Assembly (NCBI RefSeq): GCF_907165205.1
Contig: NC_058192.1
Span: 13,330,001 to 13,394,000, forward strand
Direction of reading: 5' to 3'
Source: Coccinella septempunctata
Lineage: Eukaryota > Arthropoda > Insecta > Coleoptera > Coccinellidae
Length of the DNA: 64,000 nucleotides
Positions within the stretch are counted from its first letter, which is position 1, and each line of letters opens with the position of its first letter. This document shows, one piece after another, positions 11,385-22,464 of this stretch. Made by a program: the position numbers and the translations under genes. The notes below the pieces were generated by a model. It was not told the DNA's origin and did no database searches. It saw only the letters and a program-made list of their open reading frames with translations.

Positions 11385-12560
11385 CCTGCAACGTCTCTAG
11401 ACCTTTCAAAAAAATGTTACTTCTTGCTCTGCAAACCAGTCCTCTACAGCTTTTATTCTAATAATTCAAAACCTAAATCACGAATTTTTTGCATGGCAAC
11501 ATGAGATTTGTGTGCAGGGGCGTTGTCAACAAAACACCTTTGGATAGCTTTCCGCGACTTTTCTCTTCAATTTTTTCCCGTAGAGTGGTCAGTAATGTCG
11601 AATAGTAATCTCCGGTTATTGTTCTACCCTTATCCAGAAAATCAATCATGATTACTCCAAGGCAATCCCAAAAACCTGAAGCAAGAACTTTTCCAGCAGA
11701 TTTTTGGACACAAAACTTCTTAGGTCTTGGAGAACCAGAGTGTCGCCATTCCATCGATTGTTGCTTTGTTTCTGGATCGTAGAAATGTACCCAAGTTTCG
11801 TCCATAGTAGCAATTCGGTTCAAGAGGTCTACATCGTTTTCAAATCGAGCACAGATCGAAAGGGATGCTGCTACCCTTGCACGCTTTTGGTGCAATGTTT
11901 TTCAAACATTTGGTGATCATTTTCAGCAATTTTTCCCATGTCCAAATTGAGGTGAATTATATGATGAACGCGTTCGTATGAAATATTCAGTGCTTCAGAT
12001 GTCCGTTTTAGCCCAATTCGACGATCTGTCATGAACTGCATCGATATTTTCGGGGACTGTCACAGTAACTGGCCTTTCCGATCGGTCATTACCATCAAAT
12101 AGAATGGGACTGACTAGCTGTTCCCTGTGCCGCTGGTGCTGGAGCATGGAGGAAACGGTTGAACACATTTTGTTCTTCTGTATCAACCTTGAGGACTTAA
12201 GGATGACACATCTAGGAAACAGAACACCCACAGCTCCTATGGTGAGAGGGACACCTCTCTGTCGACTTGTGGCATTTTTGTCAGCATGTCACAGAGTGTA
12301 AGTCTCTCCAACTACAAGCGGACGAACAATGGGTCACGAGGCCTCAGTTCAGCCCGGTGGGGCACCGCACGTAGAAGAAGAAGAAGAGATTACCATCAAT
12401 GGAAAATTTACCTCTTTTGAAGCTTGCAGTCCAATTTTTCACGGTCGCATACGAAGGACATTGATCACCAAAGCATATCTTCGTAAATCTGCTTACCTCT
12501 TAACCCTTTTAAATACAGGTACTTGATGATGGCTTCGATTTTCACAATTTCGGTAAACAT
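11385..12560 (-). pseudogene. mariner transposase pseudogene (copy 1)
   Basis: A D,D34D transposase of the Tc1/mariner superfamily in ruins. The start codon aligned with the 40 kb copy would be at 12558-12560. The catalytic region at 11473-11895 still shows the first Asp in TMDETWVHFYDPETKQQ and the motif SGSPRPKKF. Eight bases are missing near 11530 compared with the 14 kb and 59 kb copies. This shifts the frame and removes the LQ before the second catalytic Asp. The WVP-type linker region is degenerate. The N-terminal helix-turn-helix half is cut by the LINE insertion. The copy is non-functional. Confidence 0.88.
12099..12388 (+). mobile_element. 3' end of a LINE retrotransposon, 5'-truncated
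   Basis: The fragment is bounded by an 11-bp direct repeat, ATTACCATCAA, at 12088-12098 and 12389-12399. It ends in a GAA-type simple tail (12374-12388), as expected for target-primed reverse transcription. The plus strand encodes a short C-terminal peptide at 12104-12301 with a Cys-x-x-Cys motif followed by METVEHILFFC. This matches the cysteine motif at the C-terminus of reverse transcriptases of Jockey/R1-type LINEs. About 85 bases of 3' untranslated sequence follow. The insertion interrupts the mariner and is therefore younger than it. Confidence 0.85.
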
Positions 12561-12720
12561 CTTCTTTCTTTTAATTTATTGTGTACCTCTGGTTAACTTT
12601 TTTGACCTCAAACTTCACACTAACACTTCTAATGAGTTATTGTTCGTTGCTATGGTAACGCAATATATTTTTCATGCATGGAACTGGTCTAGGCTAACTA
12701 GATATCAATAAACCCTCATA

Positions 12721-14136
12721 TATGCCAAATCTCAAAGTGCTACCTATTTTGTTGATGGTCCCCCTCAAGAAACTCTTTACTTACTGTGCCACAATGTCTT
12801 TACAACCACGAAACATTAACCGCGTATTTGGAATTCCTTAAAAATCGTTAAATATTTCAATTGAAAAACATTATTGTCTTGTTAATTTTTGTTCAAACTT
12901 CCTATTAGCTATCGTTTACGCAACCATTTTCGTTTAATTAACTTTTTTCAAATGTCCCATAATTACTCGTTGGTTCACTTTCCAACACCGAAAAGAAACA
13001 GCACCTTGAAAACTATTTCTCATAAGGGCCCCTATATTTTTCAACCAACTCAGTCGTTCACCTGCCCATGCTGAAAGCTGCTTCAGTGCAGTGTTCGCTT
13101 CTGACAAAAGGTAATGCCACCTCATTTCCAAACAAATTGCTTCATGTCACAATCTCTTCGGCATGGAGTATCATCCGGGGAATTCGAATTCAAAGTACGA
13201 CCCCAAGACGATGGCTCGCATCCTTTCCGTATTATTATAAGAAAGGCTCGTTCAGCTAGCTCGGCATTAAGGAAGTCTCGGATGGAATCGATATCATCAG
13301 GACCGATGTGTTATTTCCATTGATAAGCCGGCTTTGAAGCTGTTATTACTGTGCATATTAAAGGGTAAACGGGACAAAGGGATTCCCGTTCCTCAGTTTG
13401 TTCGGCGTTGAGAGTTCTAGGAGTTCCTGTTCGCCGATGCTTGAGATTGGATTGAAATATTTCGATGAGATTCCGGAACAGTGTATTAGAGAATCCGTTG
13501 GTTTAATCCAATACATCAGGTGCACATAATTATATTGAATGAAATCATTCCGTTGTATGGGACTGTCGTTGTATAGAGAATATTTCCTTCTCAGTCTATC
13601 TGACTGAAGATAGGCATCTTCCAACTCTACAATCGTTAGTCAAACTCGTATATTATAATCATTAATATAGGACCGGGATTGTAAAGGCTGAGCCAGCCCT
13701 TCAGGGCTGCAACCACTTGGATCTTTCCTTCCAGATGCGCCAGAGTGAGTCATGAAAAATGAAAAAGGCAGTAGGAATCTTCATCTTTAAAACTAGCGGA
13801 ATGTTTGTAATTTCGAATGTACCGTCCAAACTTTGTTTTTTTTGCTTTTCTGGAGGAGGAAAACTCGATATTAGTAGGAAATGTGCAGCTTAGGAGGCTA
13901 GTGATATTATAAAAATAAAATACAATGGAACAATGATGGCCACATTAACGTATCGAGACAACAGCTAGTATGAAAGACACATAACCATCTGAAATTTGCA
14001 GATTGTATGGCCGACTCTAAGCAAGTAGAGGCTTGCATCGCGTATCTGTGTGTTTGAATGTACAACTTTCTCCGTTGGTGGAAAAATTTCTACCATTTTT
14101 CATAAAAAATGAGTCTCCTACCAACGGTACCTTATG
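12721..14136. other. No recognisable gene
   Basis: Spacer between two mariner copies. Open frames of up to 88 codons show no family signature. Confidence 0.5.
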
Positions 14137-14138
14137 TA

Positions 14139-15093
14139 CGAGGATATATTGAAAAATTCTTAGCCTACTATAAAACTAAACAAAATTCAAATGTCAAAAT
14201 ATTCAATTACTCAACATATTCTCCTCGTAATTGAATACAATGAGACCCATACCCTCCACATCTTATATTACCTCCTCGTTGGAAGAAAATTTACGACCTT
14301 TTAAAATATTTTTCAGTTGAGGAAAGAGATGATAGTCGGATGGAGCCAGATCTGGTGAATGAGAGGGGTCTTCTAGTAATTCGAACCCTAAATCACGAAT
14401 TTTTCGCATGGCAACATGAGATTTGTGAGCAGGACGTTGTCCTGCAAAAACAAAACACCTTTGGATAGCTTACCGCGTCTTTTCTCTTTAATTTATTTCC
14501 GTAGAGTGGTCATTAATATCGAATAGTTATCTCCGGTTATTGTTCTACCGATATCCAAAAAATTAATCATGATTAGGTACTCTATGGCAATCTCAAAAAA
14601 CTGAAGCAAGAACTTTTCCAGCAGATTTTTGGACACGAAACTTCCTAGGTCTTGGAGAACCAGAGTGTAGCCATTCTATCGATTGTTGCTTTGTTTCTGG
14701 ATCGTAGAAATGTACCCGAGTATCATCCACAGTAACAATTCGGTTTAAGAAGTCTACATCGTTTTCAAATCGAGCACAGATCGAACGCGATGCTTCTACT
14801 TTTGCACGCATGAACGCTTTCGTATAAAATATTCAGTGCTTCAGATATCCGTGTCAGCCCAATTCGACGGTCTGCTAAAATCATGTCATGAACTGCAGCG
14901 ATATTTTCGGGGACTGACACAGAAACTGGCCTTTCCGATCGGTCATCTTCTTCAATGGAAAATTTAGCTCTATTGAAGCTTGCAGTCCAATTTTTTACTA
15001 TCGCATACGAAGGACATTGATCATCAAGAGTATTAAGCATATCTTTGTAAATCTGCTTACCTCTTAACCCTTGAAAATACAGGTACTTGATGA
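14139..15093 (-). mobile_element. mariner element (copy 2), truncated
   Basis: The 3' end of the element, starting at the CGAGGATATATTGAAAAA stretch (14139), is preserved with TA before it (14137-14138). The other end breaks off at about 15093, within the second to third dozen codons of the transposase, so the 5' terminal repeat and N-terminus are gone. The homology continues cleanly to the break, then stops. Confidence 0.85.
14281..15093 (-). pseudogene. mariner transposase pseudogene (copy 2)
   Basis: Reads on the minus strand. The part at about 14870-15093 encodes the helix-turn-helix region (KYLYFQGLRGKQIYKDML) and the GRP-type hook, here mutated to SERPVS. The part at 14593-14811 encodes the first catalytic block, with TVDDTRVHFYDPETKQQ. 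About 105 bp between them, which in copy 1 cover the linker with the WVP motif, are deleted. Further small indels near 14430 shift the frame around the second Asp. Its lesions differ from those in the other three copies, so each decayed separately. Confidence 0.85.
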
Positions 15094-15860
15094 ATTGATT
15101 GTTGAAATGATGCTTGATTGAAAAACCCATTTCAGGATGAAAACAAATATCGAAATTTCTTACCCAACACATCGTCATTGAAATGTAAAAATTATGCACA
15201 TGTCTATGTTCACAATTCAATCAATTACTTCAAGTGTATCTCTCCTCGTTTTCCATTCGCAATTAATAATGCTTCAAATGAAATTCAATCTGGATATTCA
15301 TTACCTAATTTCGATTTTTGTATTTCTTCTTCGGAATGAAATTCGAGACCGTTCCATCAGAACTTTTAGCCAATTAGTGCTCAAATATCGTTTTCAGATA
15401 GGAGTTCGAACTAAAACAACCTTTCCGGAGTGGGGAATAAATGGCCAGCAGACGTATGAAACTTGGGGAGTGAAACTGAACGATGCGGTCTTACCGCCAA
15501 CGAATCAATTCAAATCCAAACCGCCGACAGACCGCAACTCAAAGCCGAATGAATATACGCTGTCGTCCATCCGGATAAACATTTATCCTGATTTAATCCT
15601 GATTTAGTAATATTCTCTTTCCTCAGGTGCTCTGTTTGCCATATTCAAGATGAAGAAATCTCACACAATAGAGGATGCGAAATTTATCGGCCATGTCCAA
15701 CAATAGTGGAATTCCCAACTTCAGAACAAGTAAAAAACGTAGGTACCTATAACACTGGCGCATTCGCCAATTTGCAACCACCTGAAAATCCCGTTCAGGA
15801 AATACTTCAGGAAGCCTTCGAATGCAACACCAGCTTTTGAACGTTTCAGGTGATTTAGTT
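15094..15860. other. No recognisable gene
   Basis: Contains a 137-codon open frame on the plus strand at 15194-15607 that I do not recognise; its hydrophobic start and lack of context suggest chance. The dispersed motif GCATTCGCCA lies at 15760-15769. Confidence 0.45.
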
Positions 15861-16372
15861 CCGATTGAAACAGCTCGTAGAAGACTTCAAGACGTTGATC
15901 TATTCGAATGGGTCACATAATAATCGAGATATAGTCGGTTCTCTGGTTTCCAGAAATCGCAGATGGGTTCACTGAGTTCATCAGTTCAGAGGTGATAGGT
16001 ATATTTACTATTTAGGGAGAAATATAATTCAATGGACGTACTTCTTGATGTTTGATGCTACCATGAATGCGCAGATGCAAAGAGCCAGTCATTGACAATA
16101 TTTTTCCTTTGCTTTATGCTGCTTATGAGCTATATTTCTTATTTTTGGACGATCATGCGAGAATTATTGATGAAGCTCTAGAAATTCCATATCTAGCCAT
16201 GTCTCCTCGGTCACCAGACCTCAATTCCATTGAGACGCTCGGAATCAGCTACAAAGAGCTTTGGATTCTCATCAACTACCTCCACATACACTTTAAAATC
16301 GGAAATCTTTGGGGATTCCTCAACATTTCGGCCACAATCTTTTGGAATATCCTAGAACTCAATCTCAATTGA
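15861..16372 (+). pseudogene. Tc1-like transposase remnant
   Basis: A decayed Tc1-family transposase on the plus strand. Near 15870-15920 the reading PIETARRRLQDVDLF matches the second helix-turn-helix region of Tc1 transposases. The open frame 16067-16372 then carries LFLDDHARIIDEAL, in place of the usual FxQDNAxPH block, and SPRSPDLNSIETL, the classic SPDLNPIE catalytic motif. Several stops and frameshifts lie between the two parts. The normal PH after DNA is missing and Asn is changed. No terminal repeats were identified. Dead copy; family assignment is by motif only. Confidence 0.72.
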
Positions 16373-17126
16373 ATTAGATGTTGGATAAATGGAAATCACA
16401 TCCGGTTATGAAGCCAGACAAGCAGAGAAATCCAAGCTATGATATATGTTATCAAATGTGAAATGAAATTTAAAAACAAGTAAAAACAGAAAGCTATACT
16501 TCATTCACTTTTATTTTAGCAGTCGGTTAGCCATGGAAATTTGACACATTTCACTCTGTATAGTACGAAAATGTGGGGTTATGACGCTTGTCAAAACATT
16601 TTTGGGTTTTAAATCAACGCTATGTTGCCCATTCTACGTAAAAGTTTCAGTTATTACGTATTTTATCAATATGTCGAATCTCTTCGGAAAATATGTGGCG
16701 AACATAATTGAAGTTTATACAAACTGATTGGACCAAATCCATTTATTTGCATGGAAAATACAAGAGATCAGTTTAATATCATAATATGCACTAGCTCGAG
16801 GAGAGATAATGTTCGTTTTCTTCTTTGGCTAAAGTTTGAATACGTTATACAGTTGTAGATTTCAAAAATATTAACCTGAAGATGAAATGCATATGATGCA
16901 GTGGTTGGGAATGGGTATCTCCCGAAGTAATTACCAGATAATTACAAGAATGTTAAATTCTCCAACAAAAATAATCTTGCATCAATATAAGTAAAAGGAA
17001 GTTTCAAGTCAAGATGAACTTCACCTTTGAACAAAAATTTCACATGAATAAACAATTAACAGGACAACTCGCGCGTATTTGTGGCTGTTCATCTTAATAC
17101 ATTGATATAATAATAATAATTAGGTA

Positions 17127-17132
17127 TTTATT
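17127..17132 (-). promoter_or_regulatory. Possible polyadenylation signal for the mini-gene
   Basis: AATAAA on the minus strand, about 115 bases after the predicted stop at 17247 and inside the same element. Confidence 0.4.
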
Positions 17133-17246
17133 GGTACCTTAAGACATTTACAATGTATAATAGGACAAGTCAAATGAAAAATAGAAAAATCAATTTTCGG
17201 AACTTATTCTAAGACGAAAATCCTGTAATAAACTTTTCGCATTAAT

Positions 17247-17548
17247 TCACTCAAACATAAAATTCTCAAATGCCACCACTTTTTTGGGTCTCCCAATAAA
17301 AGGAAATTCTTTGTCATCCTCTTCATTCACAATCCTTCTGATTGTGGAAATATTCAGCTGAAATATAATTCGTTTTGATTCAGATGAAACATTATATTTA
17401 TAAATTCTCTTACATTAAATATATTCGCTACCCTCTGACGTATTGTGGATTTTAGAATATCAGGGTATAACTATTTGAATGAGCGTACCTGAATTTTATA
17501 AATAGCACTTCCTGAAACCCTGTCTCTTTTTTCAATCACATTCGGCAT
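17247..17548 (-). CDS. Candidate three-exon gene for a transposase-like DNA-binding domain
   Basis: Exon 1 (17489-17548) starts with ATG in a good context (CGAAAATG) and encodes 20 residues. Intron 1 (17435-17488, 54 nt) runs GTACGC...CAG. Exon 2 (17414-17434) encodes RVANIFN. Intron 2 (17358-17413, 56 nt) runs GTAAGA...TTTCAG. Exon 3 (17247-17357) encodes a helix-turn-helix recognition segment (LNISTIRRIVNEEDD), then GRPKK, then stops. The helix-turn-helix plus GRPxK hook is the order seen in Tc1/mariner DNA-binding domains. The predicted product is only 63 residues and has no catalytic domain. A possible AATAAA lies downstream on the same strand. Splicing is inferred from canonical sites and frame continuity only; the alternative is a degenerate transposase whose introns happen to look intact. 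Confidence 0.5.
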
Positions 17549-17702
17549 TTTCGTAATAAAAATTGATATTAGTTGTGGCAACGGCGATATGACATTAATG
17601 ACATTTCATGAGTGCCAACCTTACTCCGTTCTAGTTACAAAAACTTGAGAAAATTATTTCATGGCCAACCGACTGCTAAAATAAATGTGACTGCAGTATA
17701 GC

Positions 17703-20700
17703 TGATCAACCTGGTATATGTAACATTCACTGATTTGAAACCTCATGCAAATCACCAGTTAGGTAAATACTCAAACTATAGATGTTCATTGAATCTCACG
17801 TCTGAGTAGGAGTGATAATCCTACAAGCAGATAACTGTAAACTTCTTTCTGTTGGTAAATACGAATTTCCAACGAATACATTGAAAGACAAGATTTTTCT
17901 GCTTCGTGCTTCGCAGAACAGCACGCTGGAGTCGGTTCCTTTGACTTTTTTGTACTTCAGTGGAACACTCCTGGGTCTTTGCGCCCTCTGACCTCCCAGT
18001 GAAAGAGCCTGGTGACCTAGCTGCACCGGGATGTATTGCTGGAGCGTGAAATTAGACGATTCCGAAACATTCGGCGTAGAAAATCCATGCAAATTCTCGC
18101 ACTGCCGGGTGTGTGAACTGAGTGGATGGGGGAAATTAAAAATGGAAGTTTCCACCATTTGAATGCCATGAATTCATCGCAGGGCCAGAGTCGAATGTGA
18201 GGCATGCTGGTTCCAATCATTCGAACAACGTTTGGTTCAATATTGTTGAACACATAAATCCACTTTTTTCATTTCACTGGGCTTGCAATTTGGTACAGTT
18301 GGTTCAGTGAATTTTGATGGAAGTATTTGACAGATATACGCAGTACTAGTACTAACAATATAAAGGGGCTTTATGAATGATTATTTGCTGCTCAATACCA
18401 TCGAATATCATGGAATTTCGGAGTTGATAATCGTTCCAATTATTGTTTTCCCTCTTCTCAATGTAAAGTGAAGATATTCTGGCGCCACTGCGATATAACT
18501 ATCATTTATAAGGACCCTGTATTATTCTATAAAGATACAAGAGTCTGGATGAGCCACCAAAGCTTCAACAACACTTATAATCATTTATTGTAGAGTATTT
18601 CTCAATCATAAGTACATTTTATAACCTCAATACCAATGCTCGAAATGGTTGGTTTTCAGATAAGGATAGTCATCTTTATATTCAATTCAGCTAATTAGGT
18701 AGGTACTTATGTTATGGAGATCTGATTCACGTCTTCTTGATGTGGATAGAGCAAGTGTCGTTTATACATACAAGCCTATCTGACTGTTCATAAGATTGAT
18801 AATTTCAAAATGGTTTCGATTCAAGAAGAACTCTAATCCACTTTCCTAAAGTTAGGCAAGAACGCTTCATGAACATTGGCTTACATATGTAATTTATTGT
18901 CTTCAACCGTTTTTCTATTGTATTTATACATGCTTTTAATGCTAACCCTTGTTGAAAATTATATTATGTTGAAAAAATTACAAATTTTTTTCTTGAATAG
19001 TTTGAAGTTATTTTATTATTTGCTTTGAAAATTGAATTGATTTAAATTACGTTAGAATGGTAATGCAAATCAATTGTCAATATTTCCGAGAGTTAGAAAT
19101 TCCCATACAGAGAAGTGTAGTATATTGTATAAACAGCTATCCAACATTTCATCTGCCAGTAAATCAGAGCGGAATACTTCTCCAAAGTTTGCATATTCTC
19201 CACTCTTCCTCCAACGTCACATCTGCCGATGATTATTCATCGAACATTCCACCCCTTAAACATCGCGTCTTCGTCTATATGCTATTGAAATCGCCCATCT
19301 CGCTCTATTCGTACATGTCATCCTTGATTGATTCTATTGATGAATATATAATGGGACGAATTTATGTTGAACTCATTTGAATAATGCCTGCTGAATTGTT
19401 GCGAGAGTCAATTTTGATTTGCTGGTCGTTTTGTCTGAGCCTCTATTACGTGCGTTTCGAGGGTGGTTTACCGGGGGAAGGGCGTTAATGGTTTTGAGCA
19501 ATTAGATAGTAATTGGAGTGGGATTAAGTATTATAACTTTGCAGGCAGGCCACCCGAAAATGATACTGGGCTGTTGGCTGGAACCGCAGAAACTGTTCAA
19601 AGAACGCTGGGTCAATATGGTGTGCCAATTTATTGATTCTCGGATCTGAATCCCTACGTTTTCATTTTTGTGGTAATTTGAAACACTTAGTTCACCCTGA
19701 AAAAGTGGTAAATATTGTAAAAGAATTAATTCCACAGAAAAAATATTCATATGACGAATCAATTAAATGAAACCAATTAAGATGGGACACTCATCCACGT
19801 AATTAAAGATATGGTTCACGATCACAGCAAGAAGGATAAAATAAGTGACAATATTTTACTATCGGCTAGAAAAATCACCAAACTCAAAAACCTCCATATT
19901 AACAAAAGCAGTAAATATTTCGAAGAGGGATAGAAGAATTATATTTTTCTCAACATTAAAATAATTTCTTCGATTTGTGTTGATCTGTTCCGAATAATAA
20001 TGATTCTATAATGGAATAGGTTAAGAGTAGTATTGGGCGAACTACCTGACTTGAAAAAACATATAGAAGAAGCAAGGGTTTCTGTACCCGTTATTATTAT
20101 TGAATTATATTATATATAAATACGATTATTGAAAGAAACATCTGAGTACACTGAAAAATAGGAATAAGAACAGCAACATCAAAATTTCCCACATTTTCGT
20201 GACAGCAAATAAGGAAAAACTTGGAAATAGAAACTGGAGAATAAAAAAAAACGCAAATATGACTGTAAAAATAAGAGGAACACGAAAAGGGAGAATCGTA
20301 GATATTGGAAATCCCAGTGAGAAATGCCAACAAGGGCACATACATTCCTCAGAAAATAAAGGAAGATTTTTATACAAAAGAAAGAAAACAAAGTTTTCGA
20401 ATAAACTACTTTACATGAAATGGGTCGAATGATTCGAAGTGGAAGAAATGCTGGTCTTCGAATAAAAACAACAGATACCGAGTCATAAATGTCGTATACA
20501 GAGATTTGTTATGAAAATTTAATTTTGGGACTCTGAGAGACATATTCAACAGAGTCATTTGAATGATTCGAACAATACCTACTCGCCAGAATATAGTCCC
20601 ATCCATTACGACCCACTTCTTCGCAAATGGTCTCGTAAAGAATACAGAATTGCCATAAATATATATGGGACTATATTTCGGTATATGTCTCATAAAGTTG

Positions 20701-21557
20701 GGAAACAGCGGAATTGAATTTGGTCCATGATATTTTGTTATTCTGGAAGGGAAACTTATTACTAGATTTCTATATTTTATGACCGGTTGGGAAGTGCCCA
20801 AGCGATGTAAGTGTCAGTGAAGAACAAATTATTATGCAGTTTTTTCTGGGAGCTGTTAAATATTGGAATACTAGGAATTCAAACCGTGAATATGATGATT
20901 GTATCGCGATAATCTGGAAAAAATCTCTCATCCATCTCCCTGCCGTGAAATAACATTTTTCCGACAGCAACGCATGTGTATATTGAGCGATGGATTCTGG
21001 GGCGAGATATGGAGATGTTCTTTTATTCCCCGATTGTCGAATCAATTTGGATCACTGGGTTCTGGTGGAAAGCATGAAAAGGGGCAGGGTCGAAATATGA
21101 ATAATTTATAACCGTGTCGTATTCCGGTTTTAAATAAATGTGGGGAATGTTCCGCAAATAGGGCTCTATTTTGTTCGAATATGGCGGAAAATTCTGTGGA
21201 AATAACTCGTGGCGTATCTGGAAACACTCATTGATTACGATTTGTGGCAAAATAGTTATATATTTTTCTGATTGATGGGAATGCGTTCAGACTAAATAAT
21301 TAATTCTTTTTGATAGACAAAAAATAGTTGAATAGTGAAAAAAAAATACCTAATGGAAAAGAATTCATTTTTGAGAAATACTCTCAAAGAAAAATCATAG
21401 AAAATTGAGAAATTTGGATTATGAGGAAAATAAAAGAATTGTTACGAAAGAAGATTCATAGTATGTACTCAAATTACGAGAGTGAGATGGTTGCAAACGT
21501 AAACTGACGTTTCGTGGATCGGTATATTGCTTCGTGAGCAGGGATGAAATTACATAA
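17703..21557. other. No recognisable gene
   Basis: About 3.9 kb. A GC-richer island lies near 17930-18200 but its frames look like chance. A lone element end (GGACCCTGTA, about 18510-18519) resembles the CAGGGTCC termini of foldback elements, but no partner was found. Frames of 107-131 codons near 19057 and 20406 have no recognisable similarity. Confidence 0.5.
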
Positions 21558-21559
21558 TA

Positions 21560-22462
21560 CAGGGTGTCTGAGGACTGAGGAGATGATTCCTCGATGAAAA
21601 TAAGCGGGGGTAGTTCCTATGAATTGTTTTCGGAATCGACCTCCTCTTCAAGATACAGCCTTTGGAAGGCGATGGTTGACAGTTTTTAATATCTTTTACG
21701 GGTTCTAAAATACACTGAGTCATAAGACTATACATGATATGATACACTAAGTAGATGTTACTCACACAATTTTTTTGGATCTCATAGCTTTATTATTAGG
21801 GTTTAAAAATAACAACCCTTTATGATTTTCCTTCGAAAATTATTTTCGAAAAATAGAATTCTCTTATGATTTCTCATTCAATTCTGGAGGAAAAAAGTCT
21901 CTTGCAAAATTTCGATACTTTTCTCGGAATGAATAAAAACTTATGAGCAGTTCTGATCACTGTTCATTCTATTTCATCGTATAAGTGATCCGTAGAATGA
22001 CCTCCTCCCGCTAAAATACATGCATCAACTCTCTGACTCAAAGACCTTCGTATACTGCTTGTAAGTTTTTATTTATTCCGAGAAAAGTATCGACTGTATC
22101 GAAATCTGGCTAGAGACTTTTTTCTCCAAAATTGAATGGGACACCATAAGAGAATTTCAATTTTCGAAAATGTATCCCATGAAAACAATTTTTGAAGGAA
22201 AATCATAAGGGGTTGTTGTTTTCAAACCCTACTAATAAAGTTACAAGAACTAAAAAATTTGTTTGAGTAACATCTACTTAGTGCTTCATATCATGTATAG
22301 TTTTATGAGTCAGTGTTTTTTAGAACCCGTAAAAAAAATTAAAAACTGCCAACTCGTTATCGTTTGGAATGGAGGTCGATTTCGAAAAAAATTTGTACCT
22401 CTGCTTATTTTCATCGAGGAATCGTCTCCCTAAGTCCTTCGCATCTGTTTACAGACAGCCTG
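21560..22462. repeat. 0.9 kb foldback element, CAGGGTGTCTG end, TA-flanked
   Basis: CAGGGTGTCTG at 21560 pairs with AGACAGCCTG ending at 22462, flanked by TA at 21558-21559 and 22463-22464. The two arms are inverted copies almost to the centre. For example, AGTAGATGTTACTCA near 21751 has its complement near 22266, and TTTATTCATTCCGAG-like sequence occurs in both arms. No coding capacity. The arms differ at many positions, so the insertion is not very recent. Confidence 0.85.
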
Positions 22463-22464
22463 TA

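Larger units (their letters stand above)
11270..12718 (-). mobile_element. mariner element (copy 1), with LINE insertion
   Basis: The left end, CAAGGATATATTGAAAAA at 11270, and the right end near 12690-12718 match the ends of the better copy at 40215-41459. TA flanks the element at 11268-11269 and 12719-12720. The transposase reads on the minus strand. About 105 bp are missing near 11455 relative to the 59.5 kb copy. A 290-bp LINE tail sits inside at 12099-12388. Coordinates include that insertion. Confidence 0.88.
16494..17702. mobile_element. 1.2 kb Tc1-like element with imperfect TIRs
   Basis: The left end (CTATACTTCATTCAC, 16494) and right end (reverse complement of CTATACTGCAGTCAC, ending 17702) are inverted copies over roughly 45 bp and share TTTTAGCAGTCGGTT. 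A second copy of the left arm is at 57769-58032. Between the arms the minus strand carries a possible three-exon mini-gene. No clear target duplication was found, so the exact edges are uncertain by a few bases. The catalytic domain is absent, so the element is non-autonomous. Confidence 0.75.

Noticed and set aside
15194..15607. 137-codon plus-strand open frame next to mariner copy 2
   Set aside because: It overlaps the truncated mariner flank and has no family signature; a chance frame is the simpler reading.
18486..18519. Another CAGGGTC foldback element
   Set aside because: Only one end resembling the family was seen; no inverted partner nearby.
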